Below are positions 14,819 through 21,242 of a stretch of DNA of 22,559 nucleotides, piece after piece; position 1 is the first letter of the stretch, and each line of letters starts with the position of its first letter. The notes under the pieces were generated by a model that made no database searches, was not told the origin of the DNA, and saw only the letters and a program-made list of their open reading frames with translations. The DNA lies in the IMG/VR virus record IMGVR_UViG_3300032665_000205, positions 1 to 22,559 of that record, one strand, 5' to 3'. Made by a program: the position numbers and the translations under genes. Origin of the DNA: a virus.

Positions 14819-15325
14819 CTACGCCTGAACCGCAGGAGGCACCCAGCCGTGAACCTCGGGGGCTTCGGGCTGAAGGGCGGCGGGGGCGGGTTCAGTAGGC
14901 GGAACAGGTGTGGGGGCAGCGGCTTCCGCCACCGCCTGACCAGCCTTGACCACGGCAGCGGACCGCGCTACATCGGCCTCCATCTGGGCGTGGATGCGCT
15001 CCTGGAGGGCCACGAAAGAAGCACAGGCCCGTTCCTCGAAGTTGGCCATCTCCGCCGTGAAGTTCTTCTCAGCAGTTTCAATGCGAGTCTTCACGCTTTG
15101 AACGTCGTCAGCGACCTTCGCCATTTCCTTCTGGACGGACACCTCGACCTGGTCGCGGAGCAACTCCAGGATGGCTTTGACACGTCTCTCATCGGTTCCG
15201 AGATCGGCTTTGATCTGGGCCCACCATGCCTTGATGCTGGGCCAGAAATGGACCAAGAACGCCACCATCATACAGACGAGGCCCCACACGATGTGGGTCA
15301 AATGGGAGGTGATGATTTCGGGCAT
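14819..15325 (-). CDS. Membrane-anchored coiled-coil protein, unknown function
   Basis: A 168-aa protein. The ATG at 15325 has GAGGAGG five bases upstream; 15 extra upstream codons exist but reach into the previous gene. Residues about 8-30 (I-V-W-G-L-V-C-M-M-V-A-F-L-V-H-F-W) are one membrane span, and residues 45-130 are charged helix, probably coiled coil (E-L-L-R-D-Q-V-E-V-S-V-Q-K-E-M). A Pro/Ala-rich tail (A-P-T-P-V-P-P-T-E-P-A-P-A) follows and ends in a hydrophobic motif. This anchor, helix and Pro-rich tail layout is spanin-like, but no family is recognised. It belongs to the same block as the holin and endolysin genes. Confidence 0.6.
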   Translation of the reverse strand: MPEIITSHLTHIVWGLVCMMVAFLVHFWPSIKAWWAQIKADLGTDERRVKAILELLRDQVEVSVQKEMAKVADDVQSVKTRIETAEKNFTAEMANFEERACASFVALQERIHAQMEADVARSAAVVKAGQAVAEAAAPTPVPPTEPAPAALQPEAPEVHGWVPPAVQA

Positions 15326-15335
15326 GGGTGCCTCC

Positions 15336-15989
15336 TCAGAATCGAATGACTGCGCGGCCCAGGGCCTCAAGGGTGGTTTGGCCGCCGCCGATCTGCCGGC
15401 GCACCACGTCCACCCCGACGGAAACAGCGTGGTAGGTGTATTCCACGCCTCCGCCTGCGGTCTGGTTGGTGCCGTAGATGACGGCGACGCCCCAGTTGCG
15501 CACCGGGGGCTGGGCGGCGAGCCGGGCGTTCTGGGCGGCGATCACATCCCGGGAAGCCAGGGCCTCGGCCTTGTAGGCGTCCCGGTCCTGGGTCAGGTTG
15601 GTGATCTGGGCGGCCTGGTCCGAGATGAGCTTGGCTTGGTCATCAATCAGCGCCTGGTCCTTCGGGTCATGAGCCACCACAGGAGGCGCGCCCAAGGGCT
15701 CCTCCAGGGACAGGGCCGTGCCCGGGGCGGGCGCTGGGACAAGAGCGGGATGTTTGAATCCCGCCACGTCGTGGGCCACGGCCTTGACGTCGGCGACGAT
15801 GGCAGCGGCCCGGGTGGCGATCTTCGGTTCAAGGGTCGCCTCCTGGGTCTGGGCCTTCTTGATGGCAACCTGGGCCTGGGGCACCACGGGCGCCGGCTTG
15901 GCCTTCGTGGCGCAGGAGTACATGGAAAAGCCCAGGACCAGGAGGATGGCTGCCAGGGCCAGGGCGACGTAGACCTTCAACTTGGTCAC
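15336..15989 (-). CDS. Spanin-like membrane protein or lipoprotein
   Basis: A 217-aa protein starting at a GTG (15989) in a GTGA overlap with the holin stop. Residues 5-24 are hydrophobic (V-Y-V-A-L-A-L-A-A-I-L-L-V-L-G-F), followed by M-Y-S-C-A-T. The cysteine could be a lipid-modified residue, although Tyr at -2 departs from the usual lipobox. A Pro/Ala linker, a coiled coil (residues about 107-160, D-D-Q-A-K-L-I-S-D-Q-A-A-Q-I) and a C-terminal Gly/Val-rich beta region (V-R-N-W-G-V-A-V-I-Y-G) follow. Position after holin and endolysin and the anchor plus coiled coil suggest a spanin that joins inner and outer membranes in lysis. No outer partner is evident in the overlapping frames, so a one-protein spanin or a structural lipoprotein remain possible. 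Confidence 0.55.
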   Translation of the reverse strand: MTKLKVYVALALAAILLVLGFSMYSCATKAKPAPVVPQAQVAIKKAQTQEATLEPKIATRAAAIVADVKAVAHDVAGFKHPALVPAPAPGTALSLEEPLGAPPVVAHDPKDQALIDDQAKLISDQAAQITNLTQDRDAYKAEALASRDVIAAQNARLAAQPPVRNWGVAVIYGTNQTAGGGVEYTYHAVSVGVDVVRRQIGGGQTTLEALGRAVIRF

Positions 15990-16309
15990 TGGGCACCTCC
16001 AGTGGACGGGGTCGCGGTGGGCCCGGCCGACTTGTGGATGTAGCCCGCCAGCACCGCGACGCTGGAGGAGAGGGCGAACAGAGCCGTGACGAGCGTGCCG
16101 TCCACGTGGCCCTGGTCATTCATCAGCGCCTGCCACCAGACCGCCAGGATCAGGACCACCAGGCCGAAGCAGAGCGTCACACCGGCCAGCAGCGCCAGGG
16201 TCCGCTCCGCATTCTCCGGGCAGTCCGTACGGATCACAGCCCGCAGGAACGGGATGGTAAGGCCAGTCACAGGGGCCGAGGTAGGGGTCGCACACGGGAC
16301 GTCAGGCAT
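15986..16309 (-). CDS. Holin-like two-span membrane protein
   Basis: A 107-aa protein with two hydrophobic segments, about residues 38-60 (L-A-L-L-A-G-V-T-L-C-F-G-L-V-V-L-I-L-A-V-W-W) and 71-91 (T-L-V-T-A-L-F-A-L-S-S-S-V-A-V-L-A-G-Y-I), and a short charged loop between. The tail is polar and Ala/Gly/Thr-rich. It directly follows the endolysin gene with an eight-base overlap and precedes the spanin-like gene by GTGA. Size, two spans and place are those of a class II-type holin that lets the endolysin out at the end of infection. Holins vary greatly in sequence, so the call rests on layout. Confidence 0.68.
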   Translation of the reverse strand: MPDVPCATPTSAPVTGLTIPFLRAVIRTDCPENAERTLALLAGVTLCFGLVVLILAVWWQALMNDQGHVDGTLVTALFALSSSVAVLAGYIHKSAGPTATPSTGGAQ

Positions 16310-16823
16310 TGGGCACCAGCCCGGCGCGGTAGAGCCAATCCTTCAGGAACGGCTGGTCGTTGGGATGCTCCGCCGCGACACTCTGGTAGTGCGCCACGCT
16401 GACCTGGATCAGGGCATCCATCAGTCGCGACGGGTCGCAGGCATTGAGGGCGGCTTCCGTGGCCGGCCCGTAGCACCCATCCGTGGCGATCTGCTGACCG
16501 CAGATGACGGCGGCACGCTGGGCGAGGCGCACGCCCGAGGGCAGGCCGTCGTTCACGTCCATGTCGAAAATCTTGGTGGCGACAGCCTGATCCTTCAGCC
16601 CGTCATAGCGCCAGTAGTCCAACCGGTAAATGGTCCCGATATCCCCAGGCGACAGCGCCCAGGGATCGTTCGAGAAGTGCAGTTCGGGATGCCGACGGTT
16701 GAAGTCCAGCAGCTCAGGGGTTGAGATCCCGCAATTGGTTCGCCCACCCGTGTCTCCCTTGAGGTCACACTTCCCGCCCTCGTTCTTGAGGACAAAGGGA
16801 AGCGCGCGGAGAAGATCGGCCAT
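16302..16823 (-). CDS. Endolysin, GH108 glycosyl hydrolase
   Basis: A 173-aa protein. The N-terminal domain carries the GH108 marks: P-F-V-L-K-N-E-G-G with the likely catalytic Glu15, then D-T-G-G-R-T-N-C-G-I-S at 24-34, and an I-Y-R-L-D-Y-W-R-Y-D segment. The C-terminal half (residues about 100-160, L-A-Q-R-A-A-V-I-C-G, then D-G-x-x-G-P-A-T-E-A-A-L) is the peptidoglycan-binding domain that normally goes with GH108. The enzyme cuts the glycan strands of peptidoglycan at lysis. No signal peptide is seen, so export depends on the holin. CGGAG stands six bases before the ATG. Length is complete for the family. It is the first gene after the only clear intergenic gap. Confidence 0.9.
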   Translation of the reverse strand: MADLLRALPFVLKNEGGKCDLKGDTGGRTNCGISTPELLDFNRRHPELHFSNDPWALSPGDIGTIYRLDYWRYDGLKDQAVATKIFDMDVNDGLPSGVRLAQRAAVICGQQIATDGCYGPATEAALNACDPSRLMDALIQVSVAHYQSVAAEHPNDQPFLKDWLYRAGLVPNA

Positions 16824-16870
16824 GGGGAACTCCGTAGACCCCAGCGTCGATCAAGCGGGAAGGCGAAGCG

Positions 16871-16910
16871 AACCACTCCCTACCACTCCCTACCACTCCC
16901 TACCACTCCT
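16871..16910. repeat. Four 10-bp tandem repeats in the intergenic gap
   Basis: The plus strand reads four consecutive copies of ACCACTCCCT in register (A-ACCACTCCC-T-ACCACTCCC and so on, the last copy ending CTCCT). The minus strand, which is the coding direction, reads repeated GGGAGTGGTA. The array lies in the 93-bp gap (16824-16916) between the helix-turn-helix gene and the endolysin gene. In this gap I see no convincing -10/-35 pair and no terminator hairpin followed by T. The array may be a protein-binding site or the remains of slippage. Each copy also contains a GGGAG core similar to a ribosome binding site. Confidence 0.85.
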
Positions 16911-16916
16911 GCGTAC

Positions 16917-17126
16917 TTATCCTGCCCGTGGGGTGTCCCGTGCCGCCAAAACGTCCTCCAGATCCTCCAGGTCCACCTCCGGCCGCCGGCCCCGCCCGCG
17001 CTTCCCGTTCGGGTTCCGGAAATGCACCTGGGCGGTCCCGTCCTCGGGGATCCATTCGTCCAGGAACTGGCGCCGGCCAATGCCGGCCAGTTCCGCCGCC
17101 GTCTTGGGGTTGATCCAGGTCGTCAT
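16917..17126 (-). CDS. Small helix-turn-helix DNA-binding protein
   Basis: A 69-aa protein starting in an ATGA overlap with the large terminase stop. Residues 4-25 (W-I-N-P-K-T-A-A-E-L-A-G-I-G-R-R-Q-F) have the pattern of the MerR/excisionase-like winged helix-turn-helix. A basic wing region (N-G-K-R-G-R-G-R-R-P) and a closing acidic helix (V-D-L-E-D-L-E-D-V-L-A-A-R) follow. Proteins of this shape act as excisionases, small regulators or packaging helpers. Being coupled to the terminase and just upstream of the tandem repeats, it could act in packaging or bind the repeats to control the genes after them. The fold is fairly clear; the role is not. Confidence 0.68.
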   Translation of the reverse strand: MTTWINPKTAAELAGIGRRQFLDEWIPEDGTAQVHFRNPNGKRGRGRRPEVDLEDLEDVLAARDTPRAG

Positions 17127-18448
17127 CGGCGCATCCTCCCCAGCAGGGCGGGATTAATCTTGATGGGCCCGGCAGGGTCTCCGGACAGTTCGGTCAGTGC
17201 CCAGACCAATGCGTCGAGGCGGTCAGGGCTGTCCGTGCTCACTGCGGGGTCCCAGTCGCACAGCTGGTCCTCCAGGATCGGGAAGGCGCCCACGTGGTGG
17301 ACCCGGTTCTGCTCATAGAGGGCACTGATCGGCTCGGCGCGGATGGCCTTGCCTCGGGAGGCATGCACGGCCTTGTAGCTGGCATTCAGACCCACCCGCT
17401 TGCCGTCGATCTCCACGTGCCGGATGATCGTCTCAACCAGGTCTCCGCCGTTGTTCACCTCGCCGATGATACGGTCGGCCTTCTGGCGCAGGTAGGCCTG
17501 CACCAGGACCCGGGCCCAGGTGTCCGGACTCGCGCTGAGGCTCAGATCGTCCAGCACGTAGAAGTGGGCCGGGCTCTGGCTGTCCATGCCGGCCACGATG
17601 ATGCCGGTCTCGTCGCTGTCGGCGTTGGAAGTGACGGCCGGGTCAGCGGCCACTACAATTCGGCGCAGTTGCGGGAGTTTCTCGACCCGGTTGTCGTCGA
17701 AGTTGGCCCGGTGCCACAGAGCCCCCGGGTTGTCCTCCAAGATCTCACCCTCGAGCTCTTGCCGTCCCAGGCGGGTCCCGGCATATTTATTGACAATAAA
17801 AGTAAAGAATTCGGGCGCCAGATTGGCCTTGTTGTCCAGGCTCCGGCCGTTCGTGATGGAGGTGGTCTTCGAGGCGGCAATCTCCCGGATCAGCTTCGTG
17901 GGGCGGGGCGTGGTGGTGATCACCCCGCGCGGGTGGTCGCCCAGGCGCAGGCCGAACTGCAGCTGGTCCCAGGCGTCAGGGAAGCGCCAAGAGGCTAACT
18001 CGTCCACCCAGGCCCCATCATGCTGGGGGCCGCGCAGTAGATCTGGCTCATCGGCGCTGTACACGGTCGCCAGGGCGCCATTCGGCCAGGTGATGCGCCG
18101 TTTGCTAGGCTCGTACTTTGGCCTGTGCCAGGAGGGGCAGATGGCCAGCAGCCCGGATTCACCCTCGACCATCACGTCTCTGGCATCAGCCGCGGTTCTG
18201 GCCACCAGGGCGAACCGACCTCGTCGGCCGGATTCAACCTCGCCGCGAACCCATTCAGCGCCGGTTCTGGTCTTGCCCCAGCCGCGACCGGCCTTGATCA
18301 GCCACCAGACCCAGTCACCCACTGGAGCCAACTGCTCAGGGCGGCTCCAGAAGTCCCAGCGATAGCGCAGGGCAGGGCCAACCGCCTCCAGGAAGGCCTC
18401 CTGCTCGGCCACAGGCAGTTCAAGGAATGCTTCAGCCATTGACCTCAT
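17123..18448 (-). CDS. terL: Terminase large subunit
   Basis: A 441-aa packaging motor with all main motifs. These are Walker A A-G-R-G-W-G-K-T at about 53-60, Walker B G-A-W-V-D-E at 145-150 with the catalytic Glu, and the coupling motif T-T-T-P-R-P at 178-183. The nuclease acidic residues are D269 (V-A-A-D-P-A), the E/D region around 330-336 (G-E-V-N-N-G-G-D-L) and D409/D412 (D-R-L-D-A-L-V-W-A). The ATPase pumps DNA into the prohead through the portal; the nuclease cuts the concatemer. ATG at 18448 overlaps the small-subunit stop (ATGA); a second ATG three codons on is possible. Full length. One short AT-rich stretch (17783-17811) uses codons unlike the rest of the gene. Confidence 0.93.
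   Translation of the reverse strand: MRSMAEAFLELPVAEQEAFLEAVGPALRYRWDFWSRPEQLAPVGDWVWWLIKAGRGWGKTRTGAEWVRGEVESGRRGRFALVARTAADARDVMVEGESGLLAICPSWHRPKYEPSKRRITWPNGALATVYSADEPDLLRGPQHDGAWVDELASWRFPDAWDQLQFGLRLGDHPRGVITTTPRPTKLIREIAASKTTSITNGRSLDNKANLAPEFFTFIVNKYAGTRLGRQELEGEILEDNPGALWHRANFDDNRVEKLPQLRRIVVAADPAVTSNADSDETGIIVAGMDSQSPAHFYVLDDLSLSASPDTWARVLVQAYLRQKADRIIGEVNNGGDLVETIIRHVEIDGKRVGLNASYKAVHASRGKAIRAEPISALYEQNRVHHVGAFPILEDQLCDWDPAVSTDSPDRLDALVWALTELSGDPAGPIKINPALLGRMRR
17783..17811. other. AT-rich patch with hyphenated palindrome inside terL
   Basis: Twenty-nine bases that are almost all A or T lie inside a gene that is otherwise strongly GC-rich. They contain a perfect inverted repeat, TTTATT-GAC-AATAAA (17786-17800). 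On the minus strand the codons here are TTT ACT TTT ATT GTC AAT AAA TAT, nearly all ending in A or T. The encoded residues belong to a conserved part of the terminase, so the reading frame is real. No good -10/-35 pair could be fixed on either strand. Confidence 0.5.
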
Positions 18449-18984
18449 GCCATCCCCAGCCGGCGCCGCAGGTCAGCCATAGCGCCGTCCAGGTTCGGGC
18501 CAGTCTCGTCTTCGGCCTTGGGTGGGTGCCCGGCGGTGACCAGGGACACGGCCACCCGGGAGAGGTTGTGCGAGAGGGAACCGTAGGTAGCGAGGTTGAG
18601 AATCTCGGCCGCCTTGCCTTCTTGGTTGGCCTCGGGATCCTCCAGCTTGCCCATGGACTTGTCGGCCAGCTTGGCCAGCCGGTGCGCGGTGCGGGTGTTC
18701 AGGGCGGTGATGGCTGCCAAGTTCGCGGCAGTGGTGCGCATGTTTGCGGCGAGGCTGCGGATCGTCAATTGCGTCGAAATCGGCAGCTCCTCGACTTCTG
18801 CCTCAACGCAAGCAAGTTTCTTTGCAACGGTTTGAATCTGTTTTGTCTGCGTCGAAAAGTTTCGCCGCAAGGTCGCCTCGTTCACCCCGATGTCCCGGGC
18901 GACAGCTCGGCAGGATTCTCCCCCGGCGAGGCGACGTTGAACGTCGGCCTTCTGGTCTTCGGTGAGTTTCGGGCGTCTTCCCAT
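18445..18984 (-). CDS. terS: Terminase small subunit
   Basis: A 179-aa protein just ahead of the large terminase. Residues 5-45 form a helix-turn-helix (L-T-E-D-Q-K-A-D-V-Q-R-R-L, then S-C-R-A-V-A-R-D-I-G-V-N-E-A-T-L-R-R) that would recognise the packaging site. A long helical middle (L-T-I-R-S-L-A-A-N-M-R-T-T-A-A-N-L-A-A-I) would form the oligomer core. The C-terminus (M-A-D-L-R-R-R-L-G-M-A) is the likely contact with the large subunit. The gene starts inside a TAATG overlap with the small gene before it. Codons around 18770-18860 end in A or T more often than in the neighbours. The name follows from position and fold rather than from a specific family match. Confidence 0.78.
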   Translation of the reverse strand: MGRRPKLTEDQKADVQRRLAGGESCRAVARDIGVNEATLRRNFSTQTKQIQTVAKKLACVEAEVEELPISTQLTIRSLAANMRTTAANLAAITALNTRTAHRLAKLADKSMGKLEDPEANQEGKAAEILNLATYGSLSHNLSRVAVSLVTAGHPPKAEDETGPNLDGAMADLRRRLGMA

Positions 18985-19151
18985 TACCGAGTCCCCTTGA
19001 TCTTCGTCTTGGGCACGGCGGGGTGACTCCCGAAGCCCACGAGCCTAGTGATCTGGATTTCCCTGCCTTGGGCGTCCAGGAGGACCGGCTTGTCCTTGGC
19101 GAGCAGGATGGGAGCCGGGGCGGGCTGGATCTGATCTTCGTGCCAGGTCAT
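18984..19151 (-). CDS. Small protein of unknown function (55 aa)
   Basis: A 55-codon gene with ATG at 19151 in an ATGA overlap with the ninB stop and a TAA stop overlapping the terminase small-subunit ATG (TAATG). The same frame continues upstream to 19439, but that part is a shadow of ninB. The protein begins M-T-W-H-E-D-Q, has a strand-like P-A-P-I-L-L-A-K-D-K-P-V-L-L-D and Q-G-R-E-I-Q-I-T-R-L-V centre, and a basic end (P-K-T-K-I-K-G-T-R). No family is recognised. Stop-start coupling on both sides supports it as a real gene. Confidence 0.6.
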   Translation of the reverse strand: MTWHEDQIQPAPAPILLAKDKPVLLDAQGREIQITRLVGFGSHPAVPKTKIKGTR

Positions 19152-19600
19152 GCCACCCTCCCGGTCGGTTCCAGCCGCTCGAAAGGCTTGAGCACCACCC
19201 CGCGCTCCTTCGTGGCGGCGTCCAGGAAGGTCAGGAACTCGGCCATCTGCCTCAACCCAAAGTCCCGGGTCCGGCAGCCCAGGAGGACCATGCCGCCGCC
19301 CAGGCCCGGGGCGATGCGGCCCGTCTCGCGCATGAAGGCCGCGGTGAGGATGTCTTTCCAGTCCTCCGGGTCGAGCAGCTGGGCCTTGCCGTTGACCTGC
19401 CACTCGATCTGCTGGGACCAGGCGGTGAGGATGACCCACATGAGGGCGTTCTGCTCAAGGGAGCGTTTCGTCTCAGTGGCGGTGATGGCGATGGGGGCGC
19501 CGGCCTGGGCCTGCCTTTCCCAGTGGTCGGCGAGCCAGCCAAGGAAGTACTCGAGGTGGCAGCGCTCGCGGAGGACGAAGGTGGTCTTGGCGAGGCTCAC
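19148..19600 (-). CDS. ninB: NinB-like recombination protein
   Basis: A 150-aa protein, close to the length of lambda NinB (Orf). The conserved marks are visible: R-S-L-E-Q-N-A-L-M-W near residue 46, W-x-V-N-G-K-A-Q-L-L-D-P-E-D-W-K-D near 66, a F-M-R-E-T-G-R segment, and F-L-T-F-L-D-A-A near 123. NinB binds single-stranded DNA and assists phage recombination. The gene starts with GTG at 19600 in a GTGA overlap with the gene before it and ends at an ATGA with the 55-aa gene. Placement between the helicase and the terminase genes matches the nin-like region of other phages. Confidence 0.88.
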   Translation of the reverse strand: MSLAKTTFVLRERCHLEYFLGWLADHWERQAQAGAPIAITATETKRSLEQNALMWVILTAWSQQIEWQVNGKAQLLDPEDWKDILTAAFMRETGRIAPGLGGGMVLLGCRTRDFGLRQMAEFLTFLDAATKERGVVLKPFERLEPTGRVA

Positions 19601-19914
19601 GGGCGCACCTTTTGAGATGCATTCTCACTCCTGGAGGCCATCCAACCGGCTACCCACGAGCGGAAGGGCCAGCCATACCCTTTTCGTGTCACCAGGGGGC
19701 GCGGGGTACGGGGCGCAGTGGCTTCCTGCTTGTCGGCCATCCCCCATTTGGCCTCAAGGTGGGACCATGCCCGGCGGATGGGGTCCGGACGGGAATCAAC
19801 CAGGGCAAAGGCCGCGATTCGACTAAAGGTGTAGCCCGGGCCTTCCTCGGTGACAACGAGGGCGTCATTGTGGATGGCGAAACCTACTTGGGCAGCGGGA
19901 AGTCTGGAGTTCAT
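19597..19914 (-). CDS. Hypothetical protein between helicase and ninB
   Basis: A 105-aa protein starting with ATG at 19914 in an ATGA overlap with the helicase stop and ending in GTGA with ninB. The sequence has a short beta-rich start (V-G-F-A-I-H-N-D-A-L-V-V-T), a segment S-R-I-A-A-F-A-L-V-D-S, a helix with W-S-H-L-E-A-K-W-G, and a basic, Trp-containing end (G-Y-G-W-P-F-R-S-W-V-A-G-W). No family is recognised. The coupled stop and start codons suggest it is translated with the replication genes, so a role in replication or recombination is possible but unproved. Confidence 0.55.
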   Translation of the reverse strand: MNSRLPAAQVGFAIHNDALVVTEEGPGYTFSRIAAFALVDSRPDPIRRAWSHLEAKWGMADKQEATAPRTPRPLVTRKGYGWPFRSWVAGWMASRSENASQKVRP

Positions 19915-21242
19915 GAATACAAATCCTGTTGGGGTAAAGGGATCGGGTTAGGGTCGGTTTCCTGCTCTATCTCGTAAAAATGCTGTTCGTTACCTCTGAA
20001 ATCGAGCTTCCATCGGCGCCCCACATGCGACCCATCCCGGTTTTTCTGGAGCTTGGCCTTGATCTGGTTCTCTTTGTCGCGCCAAAGATGCAGGACTACT
20101 GCACCGTCCTTCCCGGGGCGGTCGGAGTCGGCATGGTCGGCCAGGGTGGGCTCCCTACCCTCTGCATCGCCCTTGAGTTGGCAGAGCAACACGAAGCCGA
20201 TGCCCAGCTCTTGGGCTAGGCCCATGATGCCGGTGGAAACGGCGCCGAACGCATAGGCTTCGGAACTGCCACGCCCCACCTGACCTCGCCCGATTTTGTC
20301 GAACTGATCCAGAAGCACGGTCTGAATCTGGTGCCGGTCCACCTCGTGGCGGATCATGGCCTCCAACTTCGGCCAAGGAGTTCCGGCCGTCGGGCACTGG
20401 AGGCGCCCGGCCTGAAGGATCTGAGTTTTGGTGCCCACTCGGTTGACGTTCTCGACTGTGTATTCCCCGCGCTTCAGGGTCGACATGGGTACCTTGGATA
20501 GGTAGGACGCCAGCCGGGCCCGCATGGACTCTTTGGTGAGTTCGAGGGAAACCACCAGTGTTTTCATGCCTTTTTTGGCGGTCTCCACGGCGATTTGGGT
20601 CATGAGCGCGGTCTTTCCGACACCCGGCCGGGCCCCCACGGTGACGAATTCCCCCGCGGGGATGGGCGCTACCTGGTCAAGGGTGGGTAGCCCCCACCAG
20701 CCGCCACGCGTCTGGCCTGGGCGGCAAAAGGGTTCCATGGCGGCCATGGAATGCAGGATTTCCATCCAACCCTCGCCTGGGTCGCTCCGCCCGTCGCGCA
20801 TGATCCTGGCCAATTCAGCTTGGGCGGTGTGGATGAGATTTTCAGGATCTTCGGCGGTGTCTTGGCCTAGCACCTGGAGGGAGTTGCCCAGGCGTAGGAG
20901 TTCCCGGCGCCTCCTGTGCCCGGTCAGGATCTCGATAAGTACCTGGGGTTTGCCCACTTCCTGGCCGTCCAGCACCTCCGAGAGCCCGGCAAGGCCCCCC
21001 GCCCGGGCGAGAGTGCCCCGGGCGTCCATCACGTCGCGGATGGCAAGGAGTCCGAGCTCCTGATGGGCGGCCAGTGCCATCTGCATCGCCTCGAAGATCG
21101 CGCGGTGGGCCGGAGTCAGAAAATCCTCTGGGCACAGGGAGGGGAGACAGAGGGACGCGGCGTGTTCCGCTCCAGGAGCGCACAGGGTGGCGAGAAGGCT
21201 GCGTTCGGCGTCGGGGTCTTCGGGAACGAGGTGGCGGCTCAT
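19911..21242 (-). CDS. DnaB-type replicative helicase
   Basis: A 443-aa protein with both DnaB domains. The N-terminal helical domain opens P-E-D-P-D-A-E-R-S-L-L-A-T-L, with F-L-T-P-A-H-R-A-I-F. The RecA-like domain has Walker A G-A-R-P-G-V-G-K-T at 203-211, the following L-V-V-S-L-E-L strand, Walker B V-L-L-D at 309-312, and the late K-N-R-D-G-S-H-V-G motif at 400-408 that includes the arginine finger region. It unwinds DNA at the phage fork. It is coupled by ATGA to the initiator-like gene before it, so initiator and helicase form a pair as in lambda O and P or in phages that carry their own DnaB. Length is normal. Confidence 0.92.
   Translation of the reverse strand: MSRHLVPEDPDAERSLLATLCAPGAEHAASLCLPSLCPEDFLTPAHRAIFEAMQMALAAHQELGLLAIRDVMDARGTLARAGGLAGLSEVLDGQEVGKPQVLIEILTGHRRRRELLRLGNSLQVLGQDTAEDPENLIHTAQAELARIMRDGRSDPGEGWMEILHSMAAMEPFCRPGQTRGGWWGLPTLDQVAPIPAGEFVTVGARPGVGKTALMTQIAVETAKKGMKTLVVSLELTKESMRARLASYLSKVPMSTLKRGEYTVENVNRVGTKTQILQAGRLQCPTAGTPWPKLEAMIRHEVDRHQIQTVLLDQFDKIGRGQVGRGSSEAYAFGAVSTGIMGLAQELGIGFVLLCQLKGDAEGREPTLADHADSDRPGKDGAVVLHLWRDKENQIKAKLQKNRDGSHVGRRWKLDFRGNEQHFYEIEQETDPNPIPLPQQDLYS

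Noticed and set aside
16871-16910. CRISPR array
   Set aside because: Units are 10 bases and directly abutting, with no spacers and no cas genes nearby.
16880-17080. Alternative 66-codon minus frame over the helix-turn-helix gene
   Set aside because: Its Trp/Gly/Arg/Thr-rich product has no fold pattern and ends inside the tandem repeats. The frame ending at 16917 has ATGA coupling and a clear helix-turn-helix.
18769-18858. Repeated TGCGTCGAAA in terS as a packaging site
   Set aside because: The two copies are 78 bases apart, in the same frame, and both encode S-T-Q. Protein-level chance explains them as well as a pac site would.
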